Notes: generated by a model from the sequence alone, not told the origin. A stretch of DNA of 64,000 nt from Mucilaginibacter kameinonensis (GCF_003675385.1 NZ_RCWZ01000008.1:62001-126000), one strand, 5' to 3'. Positions 17,218 to 25,690 are shown, numbered from the stretch's first letter. Numbers and translations: made by a program.

Positions 17218-17586
17218 CTACTTTTTCTTTTTTGCTTTCTCCGTGTTCTTTTGTACCCTGAACTTTACAATTTTGGTGATCAGTTCCAATGGAATCGGCT
17301 CATCTAACGGAAACTGAACCGAACCTTTAGCGCCTTTATAGCCCGAAAGTTCTTCTTTAAATTCTTCCAAACCCTGTGGGGCCGGGTAAAAACCAATGTG
17401 ATTTTTAAAGCCGCCGAAATGTACCAGGTTGCCGTTAAGGATAAACGTGGGAATAGCGTATTTGATAGCCTCTTCAGCATCCGGAGCGGCTGCCTTTATC
17501 GTGGCGCGTACCAACTGTAATTTCTGCTGAACATCCTCCGGGAAACCGGCGATGTATTCATCAATATTTTCTTTTGGCTTTTCCAT
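17218..17586 (-). CDS. DUF1801 (YdhG-like) domain protein
   Basis: The 122-aa protein has the DUF1801 pattern: IDEYIAGFPEDVQQKLQLVRATIKAAAPDAEEAIKY, then FGGFKNHIGFYPAP and a GSVQFPLDEPIP segment. The family is related to the YjbR/CyaY fold, and the Bacillus member YdhG was proposed to be an iron chaperone. The biochemical role is not established. The C-terminus is strongly basic (KNTEKAKKKK). It is a single gene, bounded upstream by the repeat nest at 17638-18121 and downstream by the maeB promoter region. Confidence 0.85.
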   Translation of the reverse strand: MEKPKENIDEYIAGFPEDVQQKLQLVRATIKAAAPDAEEAIKYAIPTFILNGNLVHFGGFKNHIGFYPAPQGLEEFKEELSGYKGAKGSVQFPLDEPIPLELITKIVKFRVQKNTEKAKKKK

Positions 17587-17641
17587 GTTGATGAGTGATT
17601 GGTTGAAATAAATCTACGAAGCTTTTTTGGTTATTTAAATT

Positions 17642-17691
17642 CTGTAGTTGCAAACTACAGGCATAATCGTTCGAAGACAGAGTCTTCGAAC
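17642..17691. repeat. Double-hairpin element, copy A
   Basis: The first hairpin is CTGTAGTT-gca-AACTACAG (17642-17660). The second is GTTCGAAGAC-aga-GTCTTCGAAC (17669-17691). A short direct repeat, TCTTCGA(a/c)CAGCGG, follows to about 17712. Copy B at 17908-17962 has the same two hairpins, with two compensatory pair changes in the second stem. Confidence 0.8.
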
Positions 17692-17720
17692 AGCGGCGTC
17701 TTCGACCAGCGGAAAAAAGC

Positions 17721-17818
17721 CATGTCATTGCGAGGAGGTACGACGAAGCAATCTCGTAGCTATACAAGTCGGACATGCATTGGCTACGAGATTGCCACGC
17801 TTCGCTCGCAATGACATG
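17721..17818. repeat. REP-like palindrome, copy 2 (imperfect)
   Basis: The outer arms CATGTCATTGCGAG / CTCGCAATGACATG are perfectly complementary. The inner part is imperfect, pairing GCAATCTCGTAGC with GCTACGAGATTGC. The loop carries TATACA followed by a CGG, as in the other copies. It lies upstream of DUF1801, inside the repeat nest. Confidence 0.85.
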
Positions 17819-17907
17819 TATTTTGTTTATTTCCAAAGTAACTTTCAAAAGCGGGCAAAAAACAAATCCGAAAGCTGTATTTCAACTTTCGGACATCGGA
17901 TTATTTT

Positions 17908-17962
17908 AATCCTGTAGTTGCAAACTACAGGATTAATTATCCGAAGACAGAGTCTTCGGATA
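17908..17962. repeat. Double-hairpin element, copy B
   Basis: The hairpins are AATCCTGTAGTT-gca-AACTACAGGATT (17908-17934) and TATCCGAAGAC-aga-GTCTTCGGATA (17938-17962). Relative to copy A, the second stem swaps a G-C pair for A-T and a T-A pair for C-G, so pairing is preserved. A further hairpin, CCGAAAG / CTTTCGG (17868-17892), precedes it. Confidence 0.8.
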
Positions 17963-18027
17963 GCGGATTTGTTTACATCCCAGACATCGGTTGCGGAAGG
18001 TTCTTATTTTCTAATAAACTTTCTTCA

Positions 18028-18121
18028 AAAAGGCGTCATTGCGAGGAACGAAGCAATCCCAAACTATACAGGGCGGACCTGCTAACCGGGGATTGCTTCG
18101 TTCCTCGCAATGACGCCTTTT
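18028..18121. repeat. REP-like palindrome, copy 3 (perfect 33-bp arms)
   Basis: The arms 18028-18060 and 18089-18121 are complementary at every position. They contain GTCATTGCGAGG and AACGAAGCAATCCC, and the loop is 28 nt with TATACAGGGCGG. On the minus strand it ends in A/T tracts 29 bp after the lytic transglycosylase stop, so it may double as a terminator. Confidence 0.92.
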
Positions 18122-18149
18122 ATAATTCTATTATATACTAATATAAAAC

Positions 18150-19427
18150 TTAATTCTTCGAATACCCACCGTCATCCTGCACATTGGCGGCAACTTCACC
18201 AACTGATACTTTCAGCATAGCGCCTACCGGTGCGCGGTTAGTTTTAAGATGGTTCCAAACCTTCAGATCTGATACTTCGCAGCCAAACTTATCAGCTATA
18301 GAGGCAAGGGTTTCGCCTTTTCTTACTTTATGATGGGTTGGAATATGGCGCTCAGATTTAGCAGTTGAATATTGAACAGCAGCATATGTAGCCGGTTTAG
18401 CCGCAACTGTTGATATTGGAGCATCAACGCCGTTTAATACATTGTACAAAGCAGCATAATTACCTTTTGCAGTTTGCGGAATAATAAGCCTGCGTGGTGT
18501 TTTAGGGCTTCCGTTAACTACAGCCATCCGGTACGATGGATTAAGGATAGTGATTTCCCTTAAGCTAACATCAAGTGCCTGGGCAACGTTGCTCAAAGGC
18601 ACTACCCTTTTCACCATCACCGTATCGGTACGTGTAGAGAAGTTACAGGCCTGCGCCACAATGTTATGCTTATTAAAATAGTTCATTACATAATTCATGG
18701 CAATGAAAGCCGGTACATAGCCCCGGGTTTCAACTGGCAGGTACTGGCGGATACTCCAGAAATCAGTTACGCCACCTGCTTTTTCAACAGCGCGCTCTAC
18801 ATTGCTTTTACCGCAATTGTACGATGCGATGGCCAGCAGCCAGTCGCCAAATTCCTGGTAGGCATCTTTTAAGTAAGCAGCAGCAGCATAGCTCGACTGG
18901 ATAGGATCACGGCGTTCATCAACATAGTTATCCATGTTAAGGCCATAAATTTTTGCGGTGGTACCCATAAACTGCCAAAGACCTGTTGCTCCAACCCTTG
19001 ATACCGCGTTAGGATCAAGCTTTGATTCAACAATAGACAGGAACTTTATTTCATCGGGGATGCCGGCCTCGCGGAAAGCTTTTTCGTAAATGGGGAAGTA
19101 ATATTTGGTTAAGCCGGCAACCTGTCCCATTTCATCGCGGTTGTGCATATACAGGTCGATATAGGCCTGAACATATTCATTATAGTCAAGCTGGATATCC
19201 TTACGGATAGAATCTAACCTGCGTTTATACATACCACCGTATGAACTTAAGGGCATTGGCTGATTAAGTACCGGTAAAATGGTGGTATCAGCATTTATAG
19301 CATCTGAGTTAACCCTGGTTACCAGGTTTACTTGCTTAACTGTTTTTGCCGAATTGGTTGTTATTGATTCGGCCTGTAAAATTTGGAGTGATAAGAGGCA
19401 AATGGTCAGCGTAAATAATCTCTTCAT
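18150..19427 (-). CDS. Membrane-bound/periplasmic lytic transglycosylase with LysM domain (MltD-like)
   Basis: The 425-aa protein has a signal peptide (about residues 1-19). It has a family-1 lytic transglycosylase (SLT) domain with catalytic Glu in FLSIVE134SKLDP, and the motifs GATGLWQFM, AAAYLKD and LLAIASYNCG. A C-terminal LysM domain (about 365-410, HKVRKGETLASIADKFGC) binds peptidoglycan. It cleaves glycan strands, giving anhydro-muropeptides during wall remodelling. Unlike E. coli MltD it has no clear lipobox, so it is probably soluble periplasmic. It lies 66 bp downstream of gatA and may be read through from it. Confidence 0.92.
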   Translation of the reverse strand: MKRLFTLTICLLSLQILQAESITTNSAKTVKQVNLVTRVNSDAINADTTILPVLNQPMPLSSYGGMYKRRLDSIRKDIQLDYNEYVQAYIDLYMHNRDEMGQVAGLTKYYFPIYEKAFREAGIPDEIKFLSIVESKLDPNAVSRVGATGLWQFMGTTAKIYGLNMDNYVDERRDPIQSSYAAAAYLKDAYQEFGDWLLAIASYNCGKSNVERAVEKAGGVTDFWSIRQYLPVETRGYVPAFIAMNYVMNYFNKHNIVAQACNFSTRTDTVMVKRVVPLSNVAQALDVSLREITILNPSYRMAVVNGSPKTPRRLIIPQTAKGNYAALYNVLNGVDAPISTVAAKPATYAAVQYSTAKSERHIPTHHKVRKGETLASIADKFGCEVSDLKVWNHLKTNRAPVGAMLKVSVGEVAANVQDDGGYSKN

Positions 19428-19493
19428 TTATTCAGGGATTTGATTAATTTATAATGCCCAAAGCATCAGCATTTTACTAAAATATCATTTTTA

Positions 19494-20918
19494 TTACAGT
19501 TCAAGAAAATATTTGGCAAAATCTAATAGCTGCTGCTCGCCAAAGTGCTTTGTTAATAACTGTAAACCTAACGGCAAACCATTGCTGTTATTGCCCGTAG
19601 GTATTGATATAGCCGGAACACCGGTTAAAGAGGCTTGTACGGTAAATATGTCAGAAAGATACATTACCACCGGATCTTTCTCTTCCTTACCTATTTCAAA
19701 GGCCGGTTCAGGAGCCGATGGCACCAATATAAAATCGTACTCTTCCAGTATCTGGTTGGTTTTTTCCTGTATCAGTCGGCGTACCTTTTGTGCCTTGGCA
19801 TAATAAGCGTCATAATATCCGGCGCTTAGTACAAAGGTGCCCGTCATAATGCGGCGCTTTACTTCTTTGCCAAAGCCTTCAGAACGCGAACGTTTATAAG
19901 TGGATTGCAGATCGGTAGCCAGCGGACTGCGATAGCCGTAATGTACACCATCATACCTTGCCAGGTTTGATGAGGCTTCGGCCATCGCCAGGATGTAATA
20001 GGTCGGCACAAGGTATTCCAGTAGTTCAAATGCTATTGGGGTAACCGTGTGGCCATCGGCACGCAACTTATCTATATATTGTATGAGGTTTTCTTTTACT
20101 TCATTATCAACACCCGGGCTTGATATAGCTTCCTGAAGATAAGCTATCTTCTTTTTACCCGGTTTTTGAAGATTGGTATATGAAGCAGTAGGCGGAGTTT
20201 GCGATAGTGTGCTGTCGAAATCATCAGGCCCGGCGAGTACTTCAAGCAATAAAGCGGCATCTTCAACCGATTTGGTGATTGGGCCAACCTGGTCAAACGA
20301 TGATGCATAGGCGATAATGCCATGCCTTGAAATTGTTCCGTAAGTTGGTTTTAACCCAACAACGCCACAAAAAGAGGCCGGCTGCCTTACCGAACCACCG
20401 GTATCGGTACCTAATGCCGCATGGCACATCCCGGCCTGTACAGCTACAGCCGAACCACCCGACGAGCCGCCCGCCACTTTAGTTTCATCAGCATGGTTTT
20501 TTACCGGGCCAAAATATGATGACTCATTGGTAGCGCCCATAGCAAACTCATCGCAATTGCAACGACCAATAATCACCGCGTCTTCGGCCAGCAGGCGTTC
20601 AACTACAGTTGATGAAAAAATTGAGGTGAAACCAGTCAGAATTTTTGAGGAGGCGTTAACCTCGTGCCCTTTGTAGCAGATGTTATCTTTTATGCCAATA
20701 ACCATACCGGCTAACTTACCGGCAGTGCCATTTTTTATTTTATTGTCAACATGTTGTGCGGCAAGTAAAGCCTCATCAGCAAACACTTCATTAAAAGCAT
20801 TCAGATGAGCATTTTTTTCAATCTCGATCAAATAGCCTTTTACAAGACCTTCAACAGTAATTTCCGCACGTTGTAACCCACTCTTTATCTCGGTTAAAGT
20901 GGAATAAATATTAGCCAT
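19494..20918 (-). CDS. gatA: Aspartyl/glutamyl-tRNA(Asn/Gln) amidotransferase subunit A
   Basis: GatA is the amidase subunit of GatCAB, which liberates ammonia from glutamine to convert mischarged Glu-tRNA(Gln) or Asp-tRNA(Asn). The amidase-signature catalytic triad is visible: Lys77 (IGIKDN), cis-Ser152 (AGGSSGGS) and nucleophile Ser176 (GTDTGGSVRQPASFCG). At 474 aa it is normal. gatB and gatC are not nearby. A strong terminator (20934-20974) lies directly upstream and isolates it from tatA, so its promoter must overlap or follow that hairpin. Confidence 0.97.
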   Translation of the reverse strand: MANIYSTLTEIKSGLQRAEITVEGLVKGYLIEIEKNAHLNAFNEVFADEALLAAQHVDNKIKNGTAGKLAGMVIGIKDNICYKGHEVNASSKILTGFTSIFSSTVVERLLAEDAVIIGRCNCDEFAMGATNESSYFGPVKNHADETKVAGGSSGGSAVAVQAGMCHAALGTDTGGSVRQPASFCGVVGLKPTYGTISRHGIIAYASSFDQVGPITKSVEDAALLLEVLAGPDDFDSTLSQTPPTASYTNLQKPGKKKIAYLQEAISSPGVDNEVKENLIQYIDKLRADGHTVTPIAFELLEYLVPTYYILAMAEASSNLARYDGVHYGYRSPLATDLQSTYKRSRSEGFGKEVKRRIMTGTFVLSAGYYDAYYAKAQKVRRLIQEKTNQILEEYDFILVPSAPEPAFEIGKEEKDPVVMYLSDIFTVQASLTGVPAISIPTGNNSNGLPLGLQLLTKHFGEQQLLDFAKYFLEL

Positions 20919-20933
20919 GGGGCTAAAATAAAA

Positions 20934-20974
20934 AACTTATCTGTTGAAATAAGAAATAAATCAACAGATAAGTT
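20934..20974 (-). terminator. Intrinsic terminator closing the acyP-to-tatA run
   Basis: A perfect 14-bp stem, AACTTATCTGTTGA / TCAACAGATAAGTT, is followed on the minus strand by TTTTATTTT. It starts 47 bp past the tatA stop and ends only 15 bp before the gatA start codon. Confidence 0.85.
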
Positions 20975-21021
20975 CATATACTAAGTAAAAGCGGCATTAA
21001 AACCTAATCCCTATTAGGGAA

Positions 21022-21198
21022 TTAAGCTTTTTTTTCTTCAGATGATGATGAAGATGAGCCTTCGCCGTTTTGCGCGTCTTTAAATTCCTTAACGCCTTTT
21101 CCTAAGCCTCTCATTAGTTCAGGGATTTTTTTACCGCCGAATAATAAAAGTATCGCAATGATGATCAGAATAATTTCTGGTGCGCCTAATCCACCCAT
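21022..21198 (-). CDS. tatA: Sec-independent translocase protein TatA/TatE (58 aa)
   Basis: This short protein was read directly from the sequence. It begins MGGLGAPEIILIIIAILLLF, continues with the hinge GGKKIPELMRGLGKGVKEFKDA, and ends in six serines and EEKKA. One transmembrane helix followed by a conserved amphipathic helix and a short tail is the TatA/TatE layout. TatA oligomers form the pore that moves folded Tat substrates with TatBC. It directly follows a longer TatB-like paralogue (gap 32 bp). No tatC is nearby. Confidence 0.92.
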   Translation of the reverse strand: MGGLGAPEIILIIIAILLLFGGKKIPELMRGLGKGVKEFKDAQNGEGSSSSSSEEKKA

Positions 21199-21230
21199 GA
21201 TTTTAAGTTTTTATGTATGATTAAATTATA

Positions 21231-21668
21231 TTAAGATTTGTACTCTTCGTGTTTTTCTGCCTCCGAATGATTTTCAGTAGTAGCTTTAGTTAGATTAATA
21301 TGGCTCTCATGTTCCGGCTCGGCAGGAGTATTTACATGGTAACCGCTCATCGGCATGGTGTTTGGAACATTGTTTTCAACAACAGGCACGTGATGCTCGG
21401 CTGTTTCAGGGGCTTCTGAAGCTTTTTCATCTAAAAGCGGAGTTTCCTCTTTTTTAGGTTCCGGCTTTTTGTCTTCGTAATTATTGATCTGGTTATTGAT
21501 CTCACGCTTAACATCTTCGGATGCGTCTTTAAATTCGCGGATGCCTTTACCCAGGCTTTTTGCCAGGCCAGGCAGTTTTTCGCCGCCAAATAGCATCAAT
21601 GCTGCAAAAAGTATCAGTACCATCTCGCCTGTACCAATATTTAAAAATAACAAAACTGAACTTAACAT
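21231..21668 (-). CDS. Longer TatA/TatB-family protein
   Basis: The 145-aa protein begins with a TatA/B transmembrane segment (IGTGEMVLILFAALMLFGGEKLP) and an amphipathic helix (LAKSLGKGIREFKDASEDVKREI). A polar, Glu/Pro-rich tail of about 90 residues follows. The acidic Glu in the N-terminal helix region (GTGE) is a TatB-type feature, but in Bacteroidota the A/B distinction is weak. It lies just upstream of tatA and is probably cotranscribed with it. A -7-like site, TATATTTG, lies at 21688-21695, so it may have its own promoter besides read-through from envC. Confidence 0.85.
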   Translation of the reverse strand: MLSSVLLFLNIGTGEMVLILFAALMLFGGEKLPGLAKSLGKGIREFKDASEDVKREINNQINNYEDKKPEPKKEETPLLDEKASEAPETAEHHVPVVENNVPNTMPMSGYHVNTPAEPEHESHINLTKATTENHSEAEKHEEYKS

Positions 21669-21687
21669 AGCATTCTGTTTAAGGATA

Positions 21688-21695
21688 CAAATATA
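21688..21695 (-). promoter_or_regulatory. Candidate -7 element (TATATTTG) before the TatB-like gene
   Basis: TATATTTG on the minus strand lies 19 bp before the start codon. No TTG is at -33 spacing. It could be an internal promoter within the envelope run. Confidence 0.35.
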
Positions 21696-21727
21696 TACAA
21701 TTAAAATTTCTTATCGTTCATAACTAA

Positions 21728-23041
21728 TTAGTTAGGCGCCAGCCAGATCTTAGGGTTAACAGGTGTAGCTCCTTTATAAATTTCAAAGTGAGCCTCTGTT
21801 TCGCCTGTCGATGGATCTGTTGCCACCACACCAATAGCTTGTTTGGTGCTTACTTTCTGCCCTCTTGCAACACTAACCGAGCGTAAATTACTGTATGCGG
21901 TAAAGTATTCACCATGTACAATAACCACCAGGTAAGTACCGCTCACGTCCATTACTTTTACAACGGTACCGTCAAATATAGCCCTTACCGCACTACCCGA
22001 ATTGGTACGGATATCCAGACCATTGCTTTCACTGCGGATACCTTCAGGGGTTGTATAAATACCAAATCCCTGCGTTACAATACCATTAGCAACCGGCCAT
22101 GGCAAACTACCACGGTTACCCAAAAAGTCGTTTGACAATCGGGCTGCTTCAGGCGTAGCATTCAACACGCTTGATGTACTGCGTGCGGCAGCTGGTTTAG
22201 CCGGAGCAGGTGCGGCAGGAGCCGGTTTATTTTCGGCCTTTGCCTTGGCAGCTGCAAGCCTTGCAGCTTCTTCCGCACGGCGTCTTTCTTCCTCTTCAGC
22301 CCTCCGCCTTGCTTCCTCAATTTCCCTCCGGATCGCGTCGTTTATAGCACGGTTGGTTTTTACAATCTTAGCCTGCAGGTCCTTTTGTTGTTTTTTCAGG
22401 ATCCCCTCATGCTGCGACAAATCGCTTACCAGCTTAACCTGGTTGGTGCGCTCATTACCCAGCGTTTCTTTTTCTTTTTGCTGATCTTTTAAAAGATTAT
22501 TTTTTTCATCTTTTGTTCGGTCAAGCTCATTGATCTTAACGTGCAGCTCCTTTTGCGTTCCCTGTATATAATTGGCTTGCCGCTCACGGTATGTACCAAA
22601 CTGTTGTAAATATTTTAAACGTTTATAAGCCTGGTTAAAGTCTTTTGACGCAAAAAGGAACATCATTTTATTGTACGCGCTCTGGTTGCGGTATGCAAAC
22701 AGGATCATGGCCGCGTATTCCTTTTTAAGCTGGTCTAACTGTGATTGTAAACTACGTACGTTATTATTACTCTCAGAGATTTGGTTATCCAAATTTCTTA
22801 CCTCCGAGTTGATATTCTCAATTTTTTCCTGACGCAGGTTTATTTGCGCCTTGAGGATGCTTAACTGCTTTAAAGAGGCCTTTTTATTATTTAAAGTTTC
22901 CTGATAATCTTCATTTAATTGTTCAAGCTCTTTGTTTAGCTGAGCTTTTCGGCGTTTTAATTCGTCACTGCTTTGGGCACGTACTGTAACCGCTGCAAAC
23001 ACCAATAATAAAAAGAAAACTGCTTTAAAAAACTTCATCAA
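21728..23041 (-). CDS. Murein hydrolase activator EnvC / M23 peptidase family protein
   Basis: The 437-aa protein has a signal peptide (ending VRAQ), a long periplasmic coiled coil (about residues 25-240), an Ala/Pro/Lys-rich linker and a C-terminal M23 (LytM) domain (about 310-437). In the LytM core, GLDIRTNSGSAVRAIFDGTVV and VVIVHGEYFTAYSNL lack the canonical H-x-x-x-D zinc ligand (GLDIRT replaces GxDhxA). It is therefore probably catalytically dead, like EnvC, which activates amidases at the septum. It lies between the DUF4292 lipoprotein and the Tat genes. Confidence 0.9.
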   Translation of the reverse strand: MMKFFKAVFFLLLVFAAVTVRAQSSDELKRRKAQLNKELEQLNEDYQETLNNKKASLKQLSILKAQINLRQEKIENINSEVRNLDNQISESNNNVRSLQSQLDQLKKEYAAMILFAYRNQSAYNKMMFLFASKDFNQAYKRLKYLQQFGTYRERQANYIQGTQKELHVKINELDRTKDEKNNLLKDQQKEKETLGNERTNQVKLVSDLSQHEGILKKQQKDLQAKIVKTNRAINDAIRREIEEARRRAEEEERRRAEEAARLAAAKAKAENKPAPAAPAPAKPAAARSTSSVLNATPEAARLSNDFLGNRGSLPWPVANGIVTQGFGIYTTPEGIRSESNGLDIRTNSGSAVRAIFDGTVVKVMDVSGTYLVVIVHGEYFTAYSNLRSVSVARGQKVSTKQAIGVVATDPSTGETEAHFEIYKGATPVNPKIWLAPN

Positions 23042-23055
23042 ATAAACTTTATTAA

Positions 23056-23841
23056 TTATTTGCCAGGCTCGTATCCTTCAGGAATGCTGAAAGGATAGTT
23101 TTGCTGTACTTCAAAATCGGCCTTAGTATAATGCAAATTAACTTGTATTTTTTTATCTTTTACTACTGAAGCTATATCTATTTGTGATGGCAGTATCCTG
23201 TTTGTTGCCTGGATAAAGGCATTATTGGTTACCTGTAGCGATTGGGCCTGGCCCTGATTATCCAGATTGGTTTGCGTAACCTTATTATCCGGACCAAGTA
23301 TCAGCTTGTAAACCAGATCATTCAGCACGCCGCTCAACGTAGTGTTACCATCAGCGTGTTCAATGCTGGCCTGCTCGTTAACAAGCTCGGGCACGGCATT
23401 GCCAATCAGCAATGATTCCAGCGTTTTATAATTAACCTGTTTACTTGCATAAGTATATATGTAGCTGAACGGCTTTTTAATATAAACACTTTGCAGGCGG
23501 TTAATAACCAGGATACTATCGGGCGTTATTACCGCGCGGGCGGCTTCAATGCCTAATACGGCGGTAATAGAAACCCAAATCATTTTATCTTTTGCAATCC
23601 TGATGTTCAGCGTAACATCATTGCTGTTGTTATTAATGCTGAGCTTACTTTTCGCCTTACCTGCAAATGTGGTAAAATTCACCTGGCTTGCCCGTATGGC
23701 TGCCAGTTTACTGGCAACATCATTGGGCTTCGCTGTCGAATCGGCCTTGCGGGCAACCAACACTTGCTTACGTGCTTTACAGCTTGCCATTACCAACAGG
23801 CAGCAAACTATAAGTAAACTATTCGCTATATTTTTTTTCAT
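23056..23841 (-). CDS. DUF4292 lipoprotein
   Basis: The 261-aa protein has a lipoprotein signal with lipobox VMAS-C21, then a LolA/LolB-like beta-rich fold (VNFTTFAGKAKSKLSINNNSNDVTLNIRIAKDKMIWVS). Residues around RAVITPDSILVINRLQSVYIKKPFSYI fit DUF4292, a Bacteroidota family of unknown function thought to sit at the outer membrane. Its start overlaps the TPR gene end by 23 bp, so the two are translationally coupled. The stop is 14 bp before envC. TPR-DUF4292-EnvC is a recurring Bacteroidota arrangement. Confidence 0.88.
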   Translation of the reverse strand: MKKNIANSLLIVCCLLVMASCKARKQVLVARKADSTAKPNDVASKLAAIRASQVNFTTFAGKAKSKLSINNNSNDVTLNIRIAKDKMIWVSITAVLGIEAARAVITPDSILVINRLQSVYIKKPFSYIYTYASKQVNYKTLESLLIGNAVPELVNEQASIEHADGNTTLSGVLNDLVYKLILGPDNKVTQTNLDNQGQAQSLQVTNNAFIQATNRILPSQIDIASVVKDKKIQVNLHYTKADFEVQQNYPFSIPEGYEPGK

Positions 23842-25582
23842 TTATTTTACGATCTAAAACAGGTGATTGTTCACCAAAGCCTTTAGCCTTTTTCCAGTTA
23901 GTTACGGCAGCATCGGTATTCCCAACAAAAAACAATATATCGCCATAATGTTCGTACTTAACCGCACTATTTTCTTTATCATGCGCCAGGGCCTTCTCCA
24001 TCCACTCTTTTGCCTGGGCGTACTTTTTTTGTTTAAACAGTATCCAGGCATAAGTATCTTCAAACGATGCTGTGTTAGGTTGTAACTCATTGGAATGTGC
24101 CGACATAGTAGCCGCCCTTTCCAATTGCTCATTCCTTAACGATAAATAATAAGCATAATTGTTTAAAGTGAATGCATTATCCGGATTGTAGGTCAAGGCC
24201 TTATCATAACTCTCGTCAGAACTTTTAATATTCTTTAACTCATGATAGCAATCGCCCAATAATGAAAAACTTAACGAAAGTAGTTCCTTATCCTGAAGTT
24301 CTAATGAAGTAGCGTTTTTAACGTAACCAACAGCTTTGTTATTATCCTTTTTTTGCGCCCAGGCCACGCCAACAAGGTAATTCATCCAGGCCTGGTTCGG
24401 AAATAACGACAAAGCGTTTTCGCCATCCTTTATGGCGGCATCCAGATCATTATCGCCCAATTCCAACCGTACAAGTTGCTCCTGAACATTATAAACCTGG
24501 TCATTAAGTTGTGCCGATTTTTTAAGCACCGGTTTTGCCTCCTTGTATTTGGCATTCTGGATCAGCATATCGCCATAAATAGCAAAAGCCCTGGCATCAC
24601 CCGGATGTGCAATAGTTAAAATGCGACTCAGCTCAAGGGCGCTCGCTTTGGCACTGGCATCCGGAAACTTGGGGAAATAACCCGAAATGATATTCAGTTT
24701 CTGGTCGATACCTATTTCAGGAATAGCGAATCCCTGTGTAAGTTCATTAAAGCTGGCTTCGTTATTTTTTTTATCACGATAGATATCGGCAAGAGCGAAA
24801 TGAACTAAACCATTCCGCGCATCAAGCTTTTCGGCCTGTTGTAATATTTTAAGCGCTTTGTCACTAAACCCGTTCGAGTTATAGATTTCGCCCAACGCCA
24901 GATAATAGCGAATTTCATTAGGATTGGCGGCTATCTGCTTTTCCAATTCAGAAGCGGCAAGATCAACTTTACCCTGTTTTAAATAGATCTTTTGGCGATT
25001 GGCTAAAAGGTCATCGCTCGGGCCGTAAAGCTTTTCAATCTGATCATACACTTTTAGCGCATCATCATACCTTTTCAGGATATTTAACGCGTTTGCCTTG
25101 TCAAAATAATATTCCGATCTGTCGGGGTTAAGCCTGATAAGCTGATTGAAAACATTTTCGAGTTTATCAATGGTATTGGTTTTCTCATAGCTATCAGCCA
25201 GTGCCGCCCAATACCATTCATTATCTTTATTAAGCGCTACTGCCTGCTCTAAAAGTGGCTCAGAGCCGGCAAAATCATTTTGCTGACGTTTAAGGTTTGC
25301 CAACTCATACATCGAGGCATCATTAGCAGGATCGGCCTGCAAAATGCGCTCGAACATTTCGGTAGCAAGCTTATAGTTCTCGATTGTTTTTTCGCGCAGG
25401 GCCGAAAAGAAGAGCTGCTTAACCAGGGCGCTATCCTGATAGCTCATTACCTTACCCGCATATGCAAGCGTTTTATTATCGGCAACTTTTTTATGCTGAG
25501 CGCGTGAGGACAGCGGCAAAATGGCAAGAGGCAAGAATAAAGAAGCAAGAAACGGAGTAGAAAACAAACGTGCTTTCTGCAT
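23819..25582 (-). CDS. Periplasmic tetratricopeptide-repeat protein
   Basis: The protein consists of at least ten TPR units (for example ANDASMYELANLKRQQNDFAGSEPLLEQA and NAFTLNNYAYYLSLRNEQLERA). I start it at the Met at 25582 (587 aa), which gives a normal signal peptide (MQKAR, a hydrophobic core, then SSRAQ). An in-frame ATG at 25618 would add 12 residues, and those lie in low-complexity repeat DNA. The hydrophobic core FLASLFLPLA is encoded by a 7-bp-unit array (25525-25552). It probably acts as a scaffold with the overlapping DUF4292 lipoprotein. Confidence 0.88.
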   Translation of the reverse strand: MQKARLFSTPFLASLFLPLAILPLSSRAQHKKVADNKTLAYAGKVMSYQDSALVKQLFFSALREKTIENYKLATEMFERILQADPANDASMYELANLKRQQNDFAGSEPLLEQAVALNKDNEWYWAALADSYEKTNTIDKLENVFNQLIRLNPDRSEYYFDKANALNILKRYDDALKVYDQIEKLYGPSDDLLANRQKIYLKQGKVDLAASELEKQIAANPNEIRYYLALGEIYNSNGFSDKALKILQQAEKLDARNGLVHFALADIYRDKKNNEASFNELTQGFAIPEIGIDQKLNIISGYFPKFPDASAKASALELSRILTIAHPGDARAFAIYGDMLIQNAKYKEAKPVLKKSAQLNDQVYNVQEQLVRLELGDNDLDAAIKDGENALSLFPNQAWMNYLVGVAWAQKKDNNKAVGYVKNATSLELQDKELLSLSFSLLGDCYHELKNIKSSDESYDKALTYNPDNAFTLNNYAYYLSLRNEQLERAATMSAHSNELQPNTASFEDTYAWILFKQKKYAQAKEWMEKALAHDKENSAVKYEHYGDILFFVGNTDAAVTNWKKAKGFGEQSPVLDRKINEKKYSE

Positions 25583-25690
25583 ACCGTTCAACCTAATATT
25601 CTTTTCCTTATTCTTCATTCTTCTTGCGTCTTTACTCTAATAGTTTTGATTCTATTTCTTTCTTGTTTCTTAACTCTTAAAGTCTTGGCT
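25525..25690. repeat. Heptamer (CAAGANN-type) arrays at the TPR gene start
   Basis: The plus-strand units CAAGAGG, CAAGAAT, AAAGAAG, CAAGAAA (25525-25552) lie inside the coding region. Between 25583 and 25690 the minus strand carries related units such as CAAGAAG, AATGAAG, AATAAGG and TTTAAGA, GTTAAGA, AACAAGA. The words resemble those flanking the S23 cassette at 1.2-1.7 kb. The array fills the gap between dut and the TPR gene. Confidence 0.7.

Noticed and set aside
17561..17848. 95-aa minus-strand ORF and two plus-strand ORFs over the repeat nest
   Set aside because: They are translations of REP and hairpin DNA and overlap the DUF1801 start; no coding signal.
18028..18121. Perfect palindrome considered as a tRNA, sRNA or riboswitch
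   Set aside because: No cloverleaf, no anticodon arm, and it recurs in the window as a REP family, so a dispersed repeat explains it better.
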